DNA of 64,000 bases, from assembly GCA_029237695.1 (NCBI GenBank), contig CM055274.1, positions 14,621,505-14,685,504 of the forward strand, in the 5' to 3' direction. Positions 23,002-33,459 of the stretch are shown here, piece by piece (within the stretch, counting starts at the first letter, position 1; each line of letters opens with the position of its first letter). The DNA comes from Conchocele bisecta. Taxonomy: Eukaryota > Mollusca > Bivalvia > Lucinida > Thyasiridae. The position numbers and the translations under genes were made by a program. The notes beneath the pieces were generated by a model, which made no database searches, was not told where the DNA came from, and worked only from the letters and a program-made list of their open reading frames with translations.

Positions 23002-23529
23002 TTATTGCATATAAAATGGGTCGCGATCAATGTTTAAATGGGGCGCATCCAAATTCAACATTGTTGATGATTGGTGTTTCGTAACTTTCTTCTGAACACT
23101 GGCTGGTTGTTTTTTGGGGTATTTCCAAACGCACAGGGCACCAACAACTGCCAGACCACCACCAACAACCCAACTCCAATTCACGAATTTGGGTTCAATC
23201 GGATTCGCCCAACCTCGATTGGGTGTTGAGTGTGCTTCCAATTCGTGAATTGGGGGTGTTGTTGTACTCAACTCTGTATTCAGATGTTTTGCTGTCTCCG
23301 TCCCCGATTGCAACCCCAATCTCGATTGGAGTTTAGCCTCTCGAAGCTCGGCGAGTATTTTATCTTGTTTAACTTTTCGGGTGGCAGCCGCCGCCCGCCC
23401 AGCTGCCTGTCTTTTGGGATTTTTTATATGCGGTATGTCATCCAGTGGCGGAGTAACACTCTGGTTCGATTGTGTTGGAGCAATCTGGTTCAACTCCGTC
23501 ACTCTCGTGGGTGTGTCTTGTGTCATCAT
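23002..23529 (-). CDS. Basic single-membrane-pass Polinton protein (175 aa)
   Basis: The N-terminal half is polar and then basic (KNPKRQAAGRAAAATRKVKQ). A Thr/Pro linker leads to one membrane helix WSWVVGGGLAVVGALCVW near residues 120-137 and a basic tail. The architecture, a disordered basic region plus a single anchor, suggests a virion core or membrane protein. I do not recognise a family. It begins inside the end of the upstream gene (92-bp overlap as drawn). Confidence 0.55.
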   Translation of the reverse strand: MMTQDTPTRVTELNQIAPTQSNQSVTPPLDDIPHIKNPKRQAAGRAAAATRKVKQDKILAELREAKLQSRLGLQSGTETAKHLNTELSTTTPPIHELEAHSTPNRGWANPIEPKFVNWSWVVGGGLAVVGALCVWKYPKKQPASVQKKVTKHQSSTMLNLDAPHLNIDRDPFYMQ

Positions 23530-24090
23530 TTATAATATTAATATTAGAGCTTATAGTTCGTGGGCATATATGTCCAAATTGACAGTGTTTACCCGTGGTC
23601 AACGCGGTTGTTAGTGGAGCTAAGTACATTCCAAACTTGTGATAAATTGAGCAGCATGCCGTTCTAAGAGTGTGTCCTATAAAAGGGTCAGTCTCTAGAT
23701 CATCAATCAACCCCGCAGTGTTTGGTATAGGGAGAAGTCTACTAACGGCGGTAGCGTACAAATGAATAGCCGCCGATCCAAGAGTTTTTGTCATCTCTGC
23801 TCCCAATTTGGATTCGTATCGCGCATACATTTTATCGATCTCCGCATCTGACATCTTATCCACCTGAAAAACTGAGAGACGCCTACCGAGATAATGCTCC
23901 GATTGTCCCCCAGCAACCAGCGCAGCTAGCCGCTCTCGTCGCGCCGCATTTTCATTTTCATTCGGAGTCGTTGCACTCAACCCAATACCAACCCCCTCCC
24001 CGATTCCGATTGCTCTGTCGGATCATTATTGTTGGCAGTCGGAGTTGAGGTTTCTTCTATTAGCTGATCGAGAAGTTCGTCGCAGTTCAT
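23438..24090 (-). pseudogene. Conserved Polinton late protein, one frameshift
   Basis: The likely start is MNCDELLDQLIEE at 24,090. That frame ends near 23,980 and the protein continues in another frame with TTPNENENAARRERLAALVA, then VDKMSDAEIDKMYARYESKL, MTKTLGSAAIHLYATAVSRL and FGMYLAPLTTALTT. The break lies near 23,985-24,010. The ESKLG..MTKTLGS and YLAPLT blocks are shared by equivalents in other animal Polintons. The last 45 residues before the stop at 23,438 overlap the downstream gene and may not be native. Role unknown. Confidence 0.6.
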
Positions 24091-24261
24091 TTTTCTTAAA
24101 ATTAATTTAACTATTCTAACAAGTCTCATCACTTTAACATATTTATTTATTACAAAAATAATAAATGCGCACCACCCGATACTTATGATCACCATTATGC
24201 TCGCAACAAAGCTCGCAGCGTAGCACCAAATTGTTAACATTGTTAACCATTTGTTAAGCAT

Positions 24262-24376
24262 TTGTTCAGCATTTGTTCAGCAATTGCTAAGCATTGTTCA
24301 GCATTTGTTCAGCAATTGCTAAGCATTGCAATAGCTTATTACTTTGTAATTTTCCTAATTTTTTCAAAATTATTAA
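24262..24376. repeat. Short tandem TTGTTCAGCA repeats between Polinton genes
   Basis: CATTTGTTCAGCA and CAATTGCTAAGCATT alternate several times and extend a little into the upstream reading frame. Beyond them is an AT-rich spacer that holds the end of the ATPase gene. Confidence 0.6.
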
Positions 24377-25047
24377 TTAATTGATAACTTTATAAGCAGT
24401 TGGTTGATCAGTCTTTAGCAGAAGCTTGGCGTGCTTAGTTTTCGAAAGCATCTGTCGAACCTCCAGGCGCTCCTCGCGCGTTGGGATAACGTCATTCTCT
24501 CGAAGACAGTCATCGAATGAGTCTCGGTCCTTGCAGTGAAAGAGGGCGACCCATTTCGTTTGCTCGCGCAGATCCTTGAGGACGGCGTTGTACTTTTGAG
24601 TGGATATCCATACGCTTTGCCTAGCATGGCGGCCAGAAAATGCGAGCTCGGAGAGCATGTCCTTCTTTTTGGTCATCGCCGCCTTGGCTGAGCAATCATC
24701 AATCACGTATAGGGTGGGCTCACCCTGGAACATTTTTGGTATAAACCACGCAACCAATCGTGAAGCCTATCACCCGGGTCAATAACGTATACCTCAGGGT
24801 CGGTCCATATCCACGGGCGCCGCTGATAAGTATCGTTGTGCCGCACAGTGGGACACAGGATCACAATATGACGAAAGGCATCGCGGTAGGATCCCTCAAG
24901 TAAGTCGAGGATGAAAACCGTTTTTCCACATCCTGTCTGCCCACATATTATGGCAGAGTGAGCATCTCCAATCGTGAATTGGTATTGATTGCTAGATTTC
25001 TTAATTTTTTCTTTAGAATTAGTAGATCGCTGATACGTATCGACCAT
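24377..25047 (-). pseudogene. Genome-packaging ATPase (FtsK/HerA, A32-like), one frameshift
   Basis: It powers DNA packaging into the capsid. The Walker A motif GQTGCGKT is at about 24,917-24,941 and the Walker B LYVIDD at about 24,690-24,714. SVWISTQKYNAVLKDLREQT matches the sensor region of this family. The start overlaps the end of the major capsid gene by 29 bp, a common arrangement. The frame changes once, around 24,735-24,757, between the DPGDRLHDWLRGL block and Walker B. Total length of about 223 residues is normal for Polinton ATPases. Confidence 0.88.
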
Positions 25048-26308
25048 CTTCGATGTTGAGTTGTGCGTCTGTAATTATATATAAGTACACGTTCAATGGC
25101 CCGGCTCCGTCCGCCTCTTTGGTTATCTGGATCGTCACACCCTCACTAGCGTTCTCAACTTGGCGTCCGCTACCGTGTATTTGGTCATCGTCGCTGGCTC
25201 GCATGTCTAGCCATAACGCGTATTTGGTATTCAGGAACTCCGCGAGGGAGACGGCCGAGAGATGTAGGTCTTTGGCAACTGCTGCAACCTCCGGAGAGCG
25301 CTTAGAGCCGGCAGCAAACTGCTTTCTTACTTCGTCCCACTGATGGTGCGCGCGAAGACCCGCGCTTGTAGAGTTGATTGGGGACTCCCTCGATCGTCAC
25401 CTCTACCTTCGTGATTTTGGGGTTATAGAATCTGTCGGTTTTTCTAGCACCGAACTCGAACCGAGCATCCTCGAACAACATCAGTATACCTTTCATCGAG
25501 CGGCGGGTACGTTGACGTTAATATTCCACAATGTGTCGCCTTTGTCTTTCGTCATCTTGCGATGGCGAAGAACTCGGTCGTAAAGTATGGCAACGCGCCC
25601 GGCGTACTGGGTTCTGATCAATCGTGCTAGTTCGGGCATCGTGACCATGTCGTACTCCAGCGAAACATTATCGATCGCATACGTCGATAACATGTCGCTG
25701 GCTATGATAACTCGGCCGTAGTCGTTGAACGTTAGTTCGTATTCGAGGCGTCAGCCAAAGCGCTCTGATAGTAGGGCATGTGACTCTCCAGCAACTCAAA
25801 GTCGAGCGGGATGTAGAAGTTTGGTTCCGTAAGCGCCCGCGACCGCGTTGTCACTCGCTTGTTATCTGCCTTGTTAGCAGCCCCGATTCTAAGTTTGGTT
25901 ACGTTCTTATTTTTGCTGGTGTCAATACCTTGATAGACAGCGTTTTCAAGCTCGTGTGACGTCTTCCACAGGTCCTGATAGCAATGGTAGACGTCGCTGT
26001 CGTCGATCGACATCACCTCATACCAGAAATCTTTATCATAGCTTCTTGACTATGGCGCGACCCAGGTTCTGAACGACGGTTCGGTCCGCGCCGTCGACGT
26101 TAGCGAAATAGTGAAAGCTAGGCGAACAGTACCCGGAACAATGACGTCGTTAGCTCCGAGGTTGGGGAAGCGGACTAAGAGCTGCTGGTTCTGGTCGATC
26201 GTCGATGGTTGTTCGTAATAACGACACTCTGTCTCACGCCTTTTGCCCCGAGGGCTCACGCAGTCTGCGGTATGGATTGAGTTTGCGACCGTATTGACTC
26301 GAAGACAT
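25019..26308 (-). pseudogene. Major capsid protein, double jelly-roll, frameshifted
   Basis: This is the shell protein. From an ATG at 26,308 (MSSSQYGRKLNPYRRL) I see YYEQPSTIDQNQQLLVRFP, NLGANDVIVPGT, MSIDDSDVYHCYQDLWKT, NFYIPLDFELLESHMPYYQS, VSLEYDMVTMPELARLI, KGILMLFEDARFEF, NPKITKVEVTIEGVPNQLY and the C-terminal DAQLNIEDGRYVSAIY. These are hallmark blocks of the Polinton/adintovirus capsid. Frame changes occur near 26,245, 26,020-26,080, 25,700-25,740, 25,490-25,510, 25,320-25,380 and 25,205. Reconstructed length of about 430 residues is normal for the family. Confidence 0.9.
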
Positions 26309-26413
26309 AATTAATTTTTTCAAAATTATTGAAACTATTAAACCCGTATGGTTTTGTCTTTAATACATAATTAATTTTAAGAAAATTATATATAGGCTGA
26401 TTACAATGTTGAC

Positions 26414-27674
26414 ATGGATGAAATCGGCAAAGACGATTACCTCGATGGTGATGATGATAACTTCGAGGATTCCCTCACGACACCCACCATAGAGACTCCA
26501 TTTTCAATCCAATCACAATTGGGTGGCGCTACCACTAGTCAAAGTCAGGAATTACTTGAGGGAGCTGTAAACGACTACTACAACAATTTTGCAGCAGAAA
26601 AAGGTCTGGTCCCCTCTGTCGGTCGCGACTACTCCAAGTTCAAATTTATGAGCGGTAGATTGCGACTAAGAGCAGCACTAAATCTCCCATTAGTTAACGC
26701 GAGGACCGAAAACCCCTATCGCTAAACACCATTGCAGGAAACCCGGGCGGTGGCCGATTCATAAGGGACGAACTAGGATTCACGGATTGGAAGAGGGGTA
26801 AAACAAGTATACCGGCCCGCGCTGTAGAGGCCCTAAAGTCTACCGACGAAACTATAGCGAAGACGGCCACCGCGATAGAAACGGTCGAGCTCAGCGAGGT
26901 CCCTCAAATAGCCACCGACGTTATTAACACGATGGAGACCACGTTCAGCGTCCAATCACAATTGGGAAAAATACTCAACGATGACCCACCGTTACCTCTT
27001 CGCGAACTCCGTGGACTCGATAAGGCTCTACAAACAGTCCGGGGCGAACTGGTCCTTAACCTCTCCAAACTCACGGCGCTGGATGAACATATCGCGCTAG
27101 AAGAAAGAAACTGGAGGAAGCCGGTGACGATAGAGAATCTACCGAGCGGATCGCCGAACGACTGCGGTCTTTGCGGGATGAAAGAGAAGCTCGCTTGGAG
27201 GCCGCCTCGTCTAACCGTGAGGCTCTCCGCACACAAATAAGTCGGATCCGCGAATCAATCTCGAGGGTCTTGCACGAGGAGACGACACTCGGTGAGCGTC
27301 TTCGCACTCTGTTCAGAGAGCAGGGCGTCACGATAGCAAGCATCCTCGTTGCTATCGGCATGACTATATCGACCATAGTTCTAGCTTTCACTGGTGGTGC
27401 GGCGCCACCACCCGCACCAGCACCCACTCCATCCGGTGGAGCTAAGGAGTGGGTAAAAAAACAACTAAAAGCCCTCGCCAATCTCCTGGCTAAATTAGCA
27501 GGAAAGTTGGCTGCCGCACTACCTGGACTGATCGGAAGTATCGTTTCTTATTTGCTATCTATATTATCAAAAACGGTCGGATGGCTAGCCAATAATACTT
27601 GGGCTTTAATCGTGGCAATCGCCGGTCTCCTATTATTCTCTGTCAGAGAGTTCCTACAACCAAAGCGTAAATAA
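26414..27674 (+). pseudogene. Conserved Polinton membrane-active/virion protein, frameshifted
   Basis: The N-terminus is acidic (MDEIGKDDYLDGDDDNFEDS), followed by PSVGRDYSKFKFMSGRLRLR. The middle has LRELRGLDKALQTVRGEL and long coiled-coil helices (RDEREARLEAASSNREALR). The C-terminal third has a hydrophobic helix TIASILVAIGMTISTIVLAF, a Gly/Pro linker, a basic amphipathic KEWVKKQLKALANLLAKLAG, a second hydrophobic segment and a final helix NNTWALIVAIAGLLLFSV. Equivalents with this exact architecture occur in other animal Polintons. Membrane insertion or a minor virion role is inferred only. Frame changes lie near 26,700-26,930 and 27,150-27,200. Confidence 0.65.
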
Positions 27675-27863
27675 TCCGATCGCCACGAGGGTGATGACGA
27701 GCCCTAATTTCTCCTCCTCGTGTGTTGTGCTTCCAATTTCAACATTGTTGATGATTGGTGTTTCTCCAATCGCGATTGGTCTGTTGATGGAACTCGATGG
27801 TGCATCCAATTTACGAATTGGGGGTACTGGGTTCGATTTACGAATTGGGGGAGGTGTATCCAT
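27654..27863 (-). CDS. Small tail-anchored-like protein (69 aa)
   Basis: A Pro-rich polar N-terminus with a repeated PPIRK motif is followed by a C-terminal hydrophobic helix LGLVITLVAIGLFTLWL. It overlaps the end of the plus-strand gene by 21 bp. The start lies just beyond the stop of the next minus-strand gene. I do not recognise it. Short size and the repeat make it tentative. Confidence 0.4.
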   Translation of the reverse strand: MDTPPPIRKSNPVPPIRKLDAPSSSINRPIAIGETPIINNVEIGSTTHEEEKLGLVITLVAIGLFTLWL

Positions 27864-27871
27864 TTTGTGTT

Positions 27872-29023
27872 TTATGAAATCGTTCCACTGTTGGGGGTGC
27901 GCTTGATGATATCCGTGTTCACGTTACCGTTGTGGCCTATTTTTTGATTGGCGGTGGCGATTACGATATGATTATTGTAACCGTCACCGGGTCGTCTCGT
28001 AGTATCATATTGCTCGGCGCCATATAAAGACCTATTCCAAATACATAGTCTACTGGGGTGCTGGCAGTCTGCAAAACGTCTTGATAATTCTGGATTGCCT
28101 TCTCCAGGTCCACCCTAGCTGAGATGGCGTCCTCAACAAGTACCAAGAACTGTTTTTGCGCGTCAAACGCCGTTCCGAATCCTATTATAGAACTGCGAGT
28201 TTGTTTTTTGTGCACCTAGTATAGCCCACACATATGTACGAATGGATCGTTGAGGCGAGTAACCCCGGCCTGAGTAAATCCAGTGCTTTATCTAATATAA
28301 ATGTACTCCATGCTATTCCAACTTTAGATGGTTGGTGTAGTGAAGCCGGATATGTTTGGTAGTAGGTTTTATCTGAGAACATATCAAGAAAAAAACTTGG
28401 TCTTTTATGTATTAGGAAACTTGACGTGTACCTCATAGTACTGCTATCGAATGTGCATCAACAACTTTTACATCATTTCCAGCTTCTTCAAAAAAGGGGT
28501 CGCCCATTGAATCGTTCTTGGTGTAAACTTTTTGTTTCCAATCACGGTTTGGGTCCACACCAAATTCGTCACATATCCGTTCGAACTCCTTACGGTTGTA
28601 TGTGTTGGAAATGGGATTCCACCCGTCGTCTTGAGGTAGTTGAACACGTAATTCTTTCAAAATCCTTCTAATAGTATAATAAATATGAAAGTTGTATAAG
28701 CTACTGCTCATCATGCTGTTACTTGGTTTTATGTGGTCTCCGAAAGATACACCACACCCAGTTGTGGCACACCACACGGCAAAATTTAGTTGGTTCTGCC
28801 AGTACTGCATCGGAGTTGCCCGCCATCCGTTTACCCCATCCACCGTACTAATCTTGGTCACCCTATATTTCTCAAATATGTTAGTGAAATTTGTGTCGAA
28901 ACCCATGCCCAAACTGACTCTTATTTTAGGGTGCACAAGCCAACCAATGGTGTTCTTTTGAGCGTATACACCACCAACTTTATACTTTGCATTAGAGTTA
29001 AAGCTAAATGCTTTGGTATCCAT
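27872..29023 (-). pseudogene. Conserved Polinton late protein (DGVNGWRATP family), frameshifted
   Basis: Starts MDTKAFSFNSNAKYKVGGVY at 29,023. Conserved blocks include TIGWLVHPKIRVSLGM, STVDGVNGWRATPMQYW, LNFAVWCATTGCGVSFGDH, FERICDEFGVDPNRDW and GFGTAFDAQKQFL. These are followed by EDAISARVDLEKAIQNYQDV, YVFGIGLYMAPSNMIL and a C-terminal HIVIATANQKIG. The same protein type is found in other animal Polintons; I think it is structural but know no assigned function. It is not a capsid double jelly roll. Frame changes occur near 28,435, 28,185-28,250 and 27,965-27,985. The full product would be about 380 residues. Confidence 0.6.
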
Positions 29024-29089
29024 TGAAAGATATTATTATGTTTGCTACATAACTAATGTTCAAAAAGGAGTTGTGAACTTCAAAAATTA

Positions 29090-29739
29090 ATAGACAACTG
29101 CTGCGGAAAACGCCGTGTAGGCCTTAGATCAATCACCTTCACGGTTGGATGGCAGAATGTGGGGAAGAGCGAAGGGTTTTACTATGTGAAGGATGGACAA
29201 CAATTAGGTGTAAAGCTGCCTCACGGACTGTGGGGAATAAGACAGCTCAAAGATTTTGTCAACTCAGAGCTTGACGGTATAATCAACCTCACAGTATCGA
29301 ATGCTACCCGGTCTCACACAATGATCATCAGCAGTGATGTAGTGGTCTCCCCCCCCGGGTTTGGGTATTCAACTCGGTTTTAGAGAGACATACTCCTCAA
29401 TACAAAGGAGAGTGTTCACCCCCGGGTGAGTACGATCGGTGATAACCCGGTGGACTTCACCTTCACAAAAACTACTCAGGGTGCACCTGGATCGGGTGAA
29501 CACATCGTACAACACGATAGAACGGATCCCCCAGCCCATTACTTACTAAAACTGTGCCCGCCAGCGATTGTTTTTCTATGGCGAGAACTGTAACCTTCGA
29601 CTTCCCACCACCCAGAGATGAAAGTTTTTGGAATCGGGACACATCCACGAGTTGAAGATTTATTATTCTTGATGATAAAGGGCGAGAGTTGAAGAACGAT
29701 TACCCGATTTCGGTCGTCCTAGAAATTCAAATTAATTAA
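29090..29739 (+). pseudogene. Conserved Polinton protein (TVGWQNVGKSEGF family), frameshifted
   Basis: The first frame gives ITFTVGWQNVGKSEGFYYVK, then LPHGLWGIRQLKDFVNSEL and INLTVSNATRSHTMIISS. Later frames give NTKESVHPRVSTIGDNPVDF and finally LKNDYPISVVLEIQIN with a stop at 29737-29739. No start codon is left at the 5' end, so the beginning is damaged. The beta-rich composition and the position among late genes would suit a minor capsid or attachment protein, but this is inference. At least three frame changes occur between 29,350 and 29,690. Confidence 0.5.
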
Positions 29740-29795
29740 TAATTTTGAAAAAATTAGAATTAAAACGCATGTTCGTAATATATATTATCAACATT

Positions 29796-31491
29796 ATGAG
29801 TATATACGGACCAGGTAGTTCTTCCGATTGGGTGACAAATTCAAATAATTTTGGAACCTGCAGAAGGGGGATTTCATCCCGTCAGAGGGCGACTTTTAAC
29901 TACCCAAAAAACAAAGGCCTTGATCAATAGAAACTATATCGAGGGCCACGGACGAGATTCACCAAGAGTCTACTATCACAACTTAGAGAATATGCCACCC
30001 TGGCTGTGAATACACAAAGTCGTGAAGAAACGCATACGGTAACTAAACGAACTAGGTAAAAAAATATACCAAATTTAGAAAAGAGGCCCGGTTGGGGATT
30101 GATAAAGCCCGAGAAGACCGCCAGGCTGACATTACGGAGGTTTATGGGGTGTTGCGCTTAGAAGACTCTCTCAGCAAAGATAAGCTACACTTGCTGAATT
30201 AGACGGGAAAATAATCGATTTTCGAAATGAGGCCACGTCGGGTTATTGAGAAAGCACGAGAAGACCACCAGGCGGACCTTACGAAGGCTTATGAGGTGTT
30301 GCGCTCAGATGGACTCTCTCATCAGAGAAGCGGCACTTACTGAACTAGTACAAAAATAACCAAATTTCGAAAAGAGGACCCGGTCGGGTATTGATAAAGT
30401 CCGAGAAGACCACCAGTCGAACCATTGCAGAGGCCATTGCGAGGCTTATGATGCGTTGCGCTTAGAGAACTCTCACAGCAAATAATAGCGACACTTACCG
30501 AACTAGATGGAAAAATAGCCGAATTTCTGAAAGAAGACCCCAAGGTCGGGGGTGGGTTAGAGGGGGTCCGAGAAGACCACAAAGAGGCCATTGCGGAGGC
30601 TTATGGGGCGTTACGCTCAGAGGACTCTCTCAACAGAGAAGCGGCACTTACTGACCTATACGAAAAAATAACCGAATTTAAAAAAGAGACCCGTTTGAAT
30701 CTTGATGGAGTCCGAACGGGTATTGAGAATAAAGCTTTAAGCCCAAGACCACCTGGCGGATATTACGGAGGCTTATAGGGTGTTTGCTCCTTAGAGGACT
30801 CTATCAACAGAGAAGCGACACTAACTGAACTAGATGGAAAAATAAACCGTAATTTCAAAAAGAGGCCCGGGTCTGGGTATTGATAAAGCCTTAGAAGGCC
30901 ATCAGGCGACCATTACGGAGGCTTATGATGCGTTGCGCTTAGAAGGACTCTCTCAGCAGAGAAGCGTCACTTACCGAACTAGATGGAAAAATAACCGAAT
31001 AAACTAAAACATGATCGTATAACCGCGACCAAAGCTCTTGAGGAGGCCTCTTATGAGATTCGTACTGAGGCATATAACGCAAACAGGGCGCTTGCCGGAA
31101 TAGTGAAAACAATGAAAACACCAAACGTGTCATAACAGTTTGGGCTGAGAAGCGGGCCCATTGGGTTGAGGGGCATTATGAATATTCGTTCGGTGCCAAA
31201 GCGAGTAATTAAATATGGGGGATACACTATGACAGCTGCAGGTGAAGTTATCCAAATGGCGGTCTGCTCGGTTAATGGTAGTGGTAAAACCTGTTGGGCG
31301 CGGTCGCGATAAATTATTGTAGTAGATGGGAAGAACGGGGGATTGGAGTCACTAAAATCTCTGGAGATAGTTCGACGGTGGTTTCGTTCTCCGTGATGAT
31401 TCGAATTAGACTTTCCCAAGGTAGTTTGTTATTAACTTTGTTACGAAAATCGGTGACCCAGGGAGTTCTTCCACTATTGTCTCATTGTTAA
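29796..31491 (+). pseudogene. Repetitive coiled-coil (fibre-like) Polinton gene, heavily frameshifted
   Basis: After a short N-terminus (MSIYGPGSSSDWVTNS) the DNA contains about seven imperfect copies of a roughly 150-bp unit, from about 30,048 to 31,000. Each unit translates to a variant of ELDGKITEF...REDHQADITEAYE followed by LREDSLSREAALT-like residues, a charged heptad-type helix of about 50 residues. The stretch then leaves the repeats for a non-repetitive C-terminal region (31,010-31,491) with GGYTMTAAGEVIQMA. A repeated coiled-coil shaft with a distinct end is the usual plan of viral fibres, so an attachment fibre is a reasonable guess. No frame is open for more than about 60 codons. 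Confidence 0.5.
30048..31005 (+). repeat. Tandem repeat, unit about 150 bp, seven copies
   Basis: The anchor GAACTAGATGGAAAAATA or close variants recurs near 30,048, 30,195, 30,334, 30,498, 30,650, 30,826 and 30,975. Each unit also has CGAGAAGACCACCAGGCGGA and ACGGAGGCTTATG blocks. Spacing varies from about 140 to 176 bp, because of indels. Confidence 0.8.
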
Positions 31492-31537
31492 TTTGAACTT
31501 ATTGTGTAAATACTAATATATTGAAATAAATTTAACT

Positions 31538-32227
31538 ATGAACGAATCACCATATCCAACCTCTCAATTACCACTCCACCAACACTGTATCCAATTGTCA
31601 ATACCACTCCCCCAACACTATATCCAATTAACGAAAGAAGATCAGATTTTAGGTTGAATAATATCGTCGCTATGCAGGATATTTTAGTTAGAGAATGTGC
31701 AAATAGAATAAAGACACGCTAAACAAATATAAGCGTAAAGGCGCGCGGCAAACATAGCTGAAGCATCTAGTACGGTTCTGGCAAGTGTTTCTGTGTTGTG
31801 TGGGCGGGGACTGCTGCAACGCTATCTACAATTGTAATGATTCCACTTGCAGGGTTTTGAGTGGAATTACCGTTTTATCTGGAACACTTTGTATGGTAAT
31901 TAGGGCGGCGGGTGGAAAATAAAAACTCGAGAAAAAAGTAGAAAACATGATAGAATATCCGTTCTCCGCTAGGTCTAATGAAAAATAGCATCGACGTTAT
32001 GGTGTCCAATGCAAAGCTTGGCCGATAAGAAAATATCAAATTTAGAGTTTGAATCCGTGGTGGAAGAAATGGGGATATATGAAGAATTAAAAAATGATAT
32101 AAGGATCAAGGCGCGCGCCATCACCATACCAAAAATTGAGTGTACTGATTGGGATAAATTTAGGGTAAAACTTGGAAATAAAGTCGGAGGAAATGTTACA
32201 GCACCATTAAAAATTAAAATTAATTAA
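31538..32227 (+). pseudogene. Polinton accessory protein with hydrophobic pair, frameshifted
   Basis: Starts MNESPYPTSQLPLHQH. Later frames show LNNIVAMQDILVRECANRI, a hydrophobic region rich in VLASVSV and GTAATLSTIVMIPLAG, and a well-kept C-terminus KISNLEFESVVEEMGIYEEL, then TIPKIECTDWDKFRVKLGNK, ending in APLKIKIN. The layout is a helix, a double hydrophobic segment and a soluble C-terminal domain. It resembles accessory proteins I associate with bivalve and cnidarian Polintons; no function is known to me. Frame changes lie near 31,650-31,720, 31,790-31,900 and 31,990-32,010. Confidence 0.5.
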
Positions 32228-32499
32228 AAAAAAAAAAAAAAAATTCTTAATTTTATAATTTTTCCTAATTTTTCCCTAATTTTTTCAAAATTATTATTAG
32301 TTGCAGTAAACAAATTTACAGTGTTTTTTTTCACTGAGAATTTACAAATTCAGTCGAGTATACACTGTAACACACCGTCCTGTGTAATTGAATACACTCG
32401 GCTTCTGTTTACCTTGGCTATCAATTTACGCATGGTTCATAACCCGTGTAATTGATAATTGTACAACACTAGGTAATGTTTATCATAAGGGAACAGCTT

Positions 32500-32577
32500 C
32501 GTGGTCGTGTGGTTAAGGCGATAATCTATAGAGACGAGGTCGTGGGTTCGCGCCGCGGTTGGAGCTAAACAACCATT
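32500..32577 (+). tRNA. tRNA-like sequence (Ser/Leu-type A and B boxes)
   Basis: TGGTCGTGTGGTTAAGGCG resembles an A box and D arm, and GTGGGTTCGCGCC a B box. CGTGG and CCGCG could form the T stem. A T-rich tract follows shortly after, as for Pol III termination. The acceptor arms do not pair well, so it is a tRNA relic or tRNA-like element rather than a confirmed gene. Confidence 0.35.
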
Positions 32578-32699
32578 TTTATTTATTTATTTCTATCCCT
32601 ACAAATGTGGTTTTAAAAAATAATTAATTATTAATAATTTTGATAATTCTAAAGAATTTAATTAAGAAAATTATTAATAATTAAAAAAAAAAATGTTTA

Positions 32700-32766
32700 A
32701 AAAACCGAGGCTCGAACCCGCGCCAGCAAAACCCTTTCTGGGGGCCCACCCGGCTAGCCATCTTTT
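32700..32766 (-). tRNA. tRNA-like sequence on the minus strand
   Basis: On the minus strand TGGCTAGCCGGGTGG matches an A box and GCGGGTTCGAGCC a B box at normal spacing. Flanking A and T runs could pair as a weak acceptor stem. The T stem has one mismatch. Confidence 0.4.
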
Positions 32767-32812
32767 TTTGTTCTTTCTCTTTCTCTTTCTCATCTCATGG
32801 CTAGCCGGGTGT
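32746..32812. repeat. Hairpin with 15-bp perfect arms
   Basis: CACCCGGCTAGCCAT and ATGGCTAGCCGGGTG face each other across a loop of TTCTCTTTCTC repeats. The left arm is the A box of the tRNA-like sequence, so the right arm is an inverted copy of that A box. Confidence 0.75.
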
Positions 32813-33459
32813 TATATAGCTACCCGTACAGTAGTTCAGGCCCCCATCTATCAGCTGATCTAGGAATCAGTGGTCGAAATTCTAGGCAACCTTGGTGGCA
32901 AGGGGTGTCTGCACGGAAGCACTGTTTTGCGCTCAGTTTTATCCAGGGGGGCGATGGGGTTTCCCCCCATTTTTTTCCCCAAGACAAAATTATTGTTGTT
33001 AATTTTACATATATTAAGCTAAAACCGTGTTGTGTAATACCAATATTTACTCTTTTATTTTTATTTGTTTTATATATAACGAGTTCATTTTTTATTTAAT
33101 AATATAGGTTATAACGTTTCTAAATTATTAAAAAGTAAAATTAGAAAAATAAAAAACATGACAACCAATAAGAATGTAAGAAATAACTTCCGTAATATCG
33201 ATAGCGGGTTGTGTAATACACACCCACGTGTGTGTAGTATATATTACAGTAGTATAGAGGGAGTCAAAAATGATACCACCTCTATACTAAATACAAGTGT
33301 TTGTTTATGTTTCATCCTCCGGAAGACGTAATCGTGTAATCTCTCTATAAAATGGACACTTAATATACGTGTAAGGTAGGACACCTAATTTACATGTTCA
33401 TAACACGTGTAATTGGAACATTGTCGTCTGCTTGGTGTGTTTATTATAGTTAATATAAA

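Larger units (their letters stand above)
32228..33459. other. Non-coding right arm of the Polinton
   Basis: AT-rich DNA with poly-A runs. It holds two tRNA-like sequences, a 15-bp-arm hairpin and repeated GTGTAATTG motifs (near 32,380, 32,450 and 33,400). A 40-bp palindrome near 33,252-33,291 carries the AGTCAAAAATGATACCACC motif of the element ends. No convincing gene is present; a plus-strand frame near 32,797-33,099 has no recognisable features. Confidence 0.6.

Noticed and set aside
32797..33099. 100-codon frame in the right arm of the Polinton
   Set aside because: It begins in the hairpin arm, has no relatives I recognise and lies in otherwise non-coding DNA.
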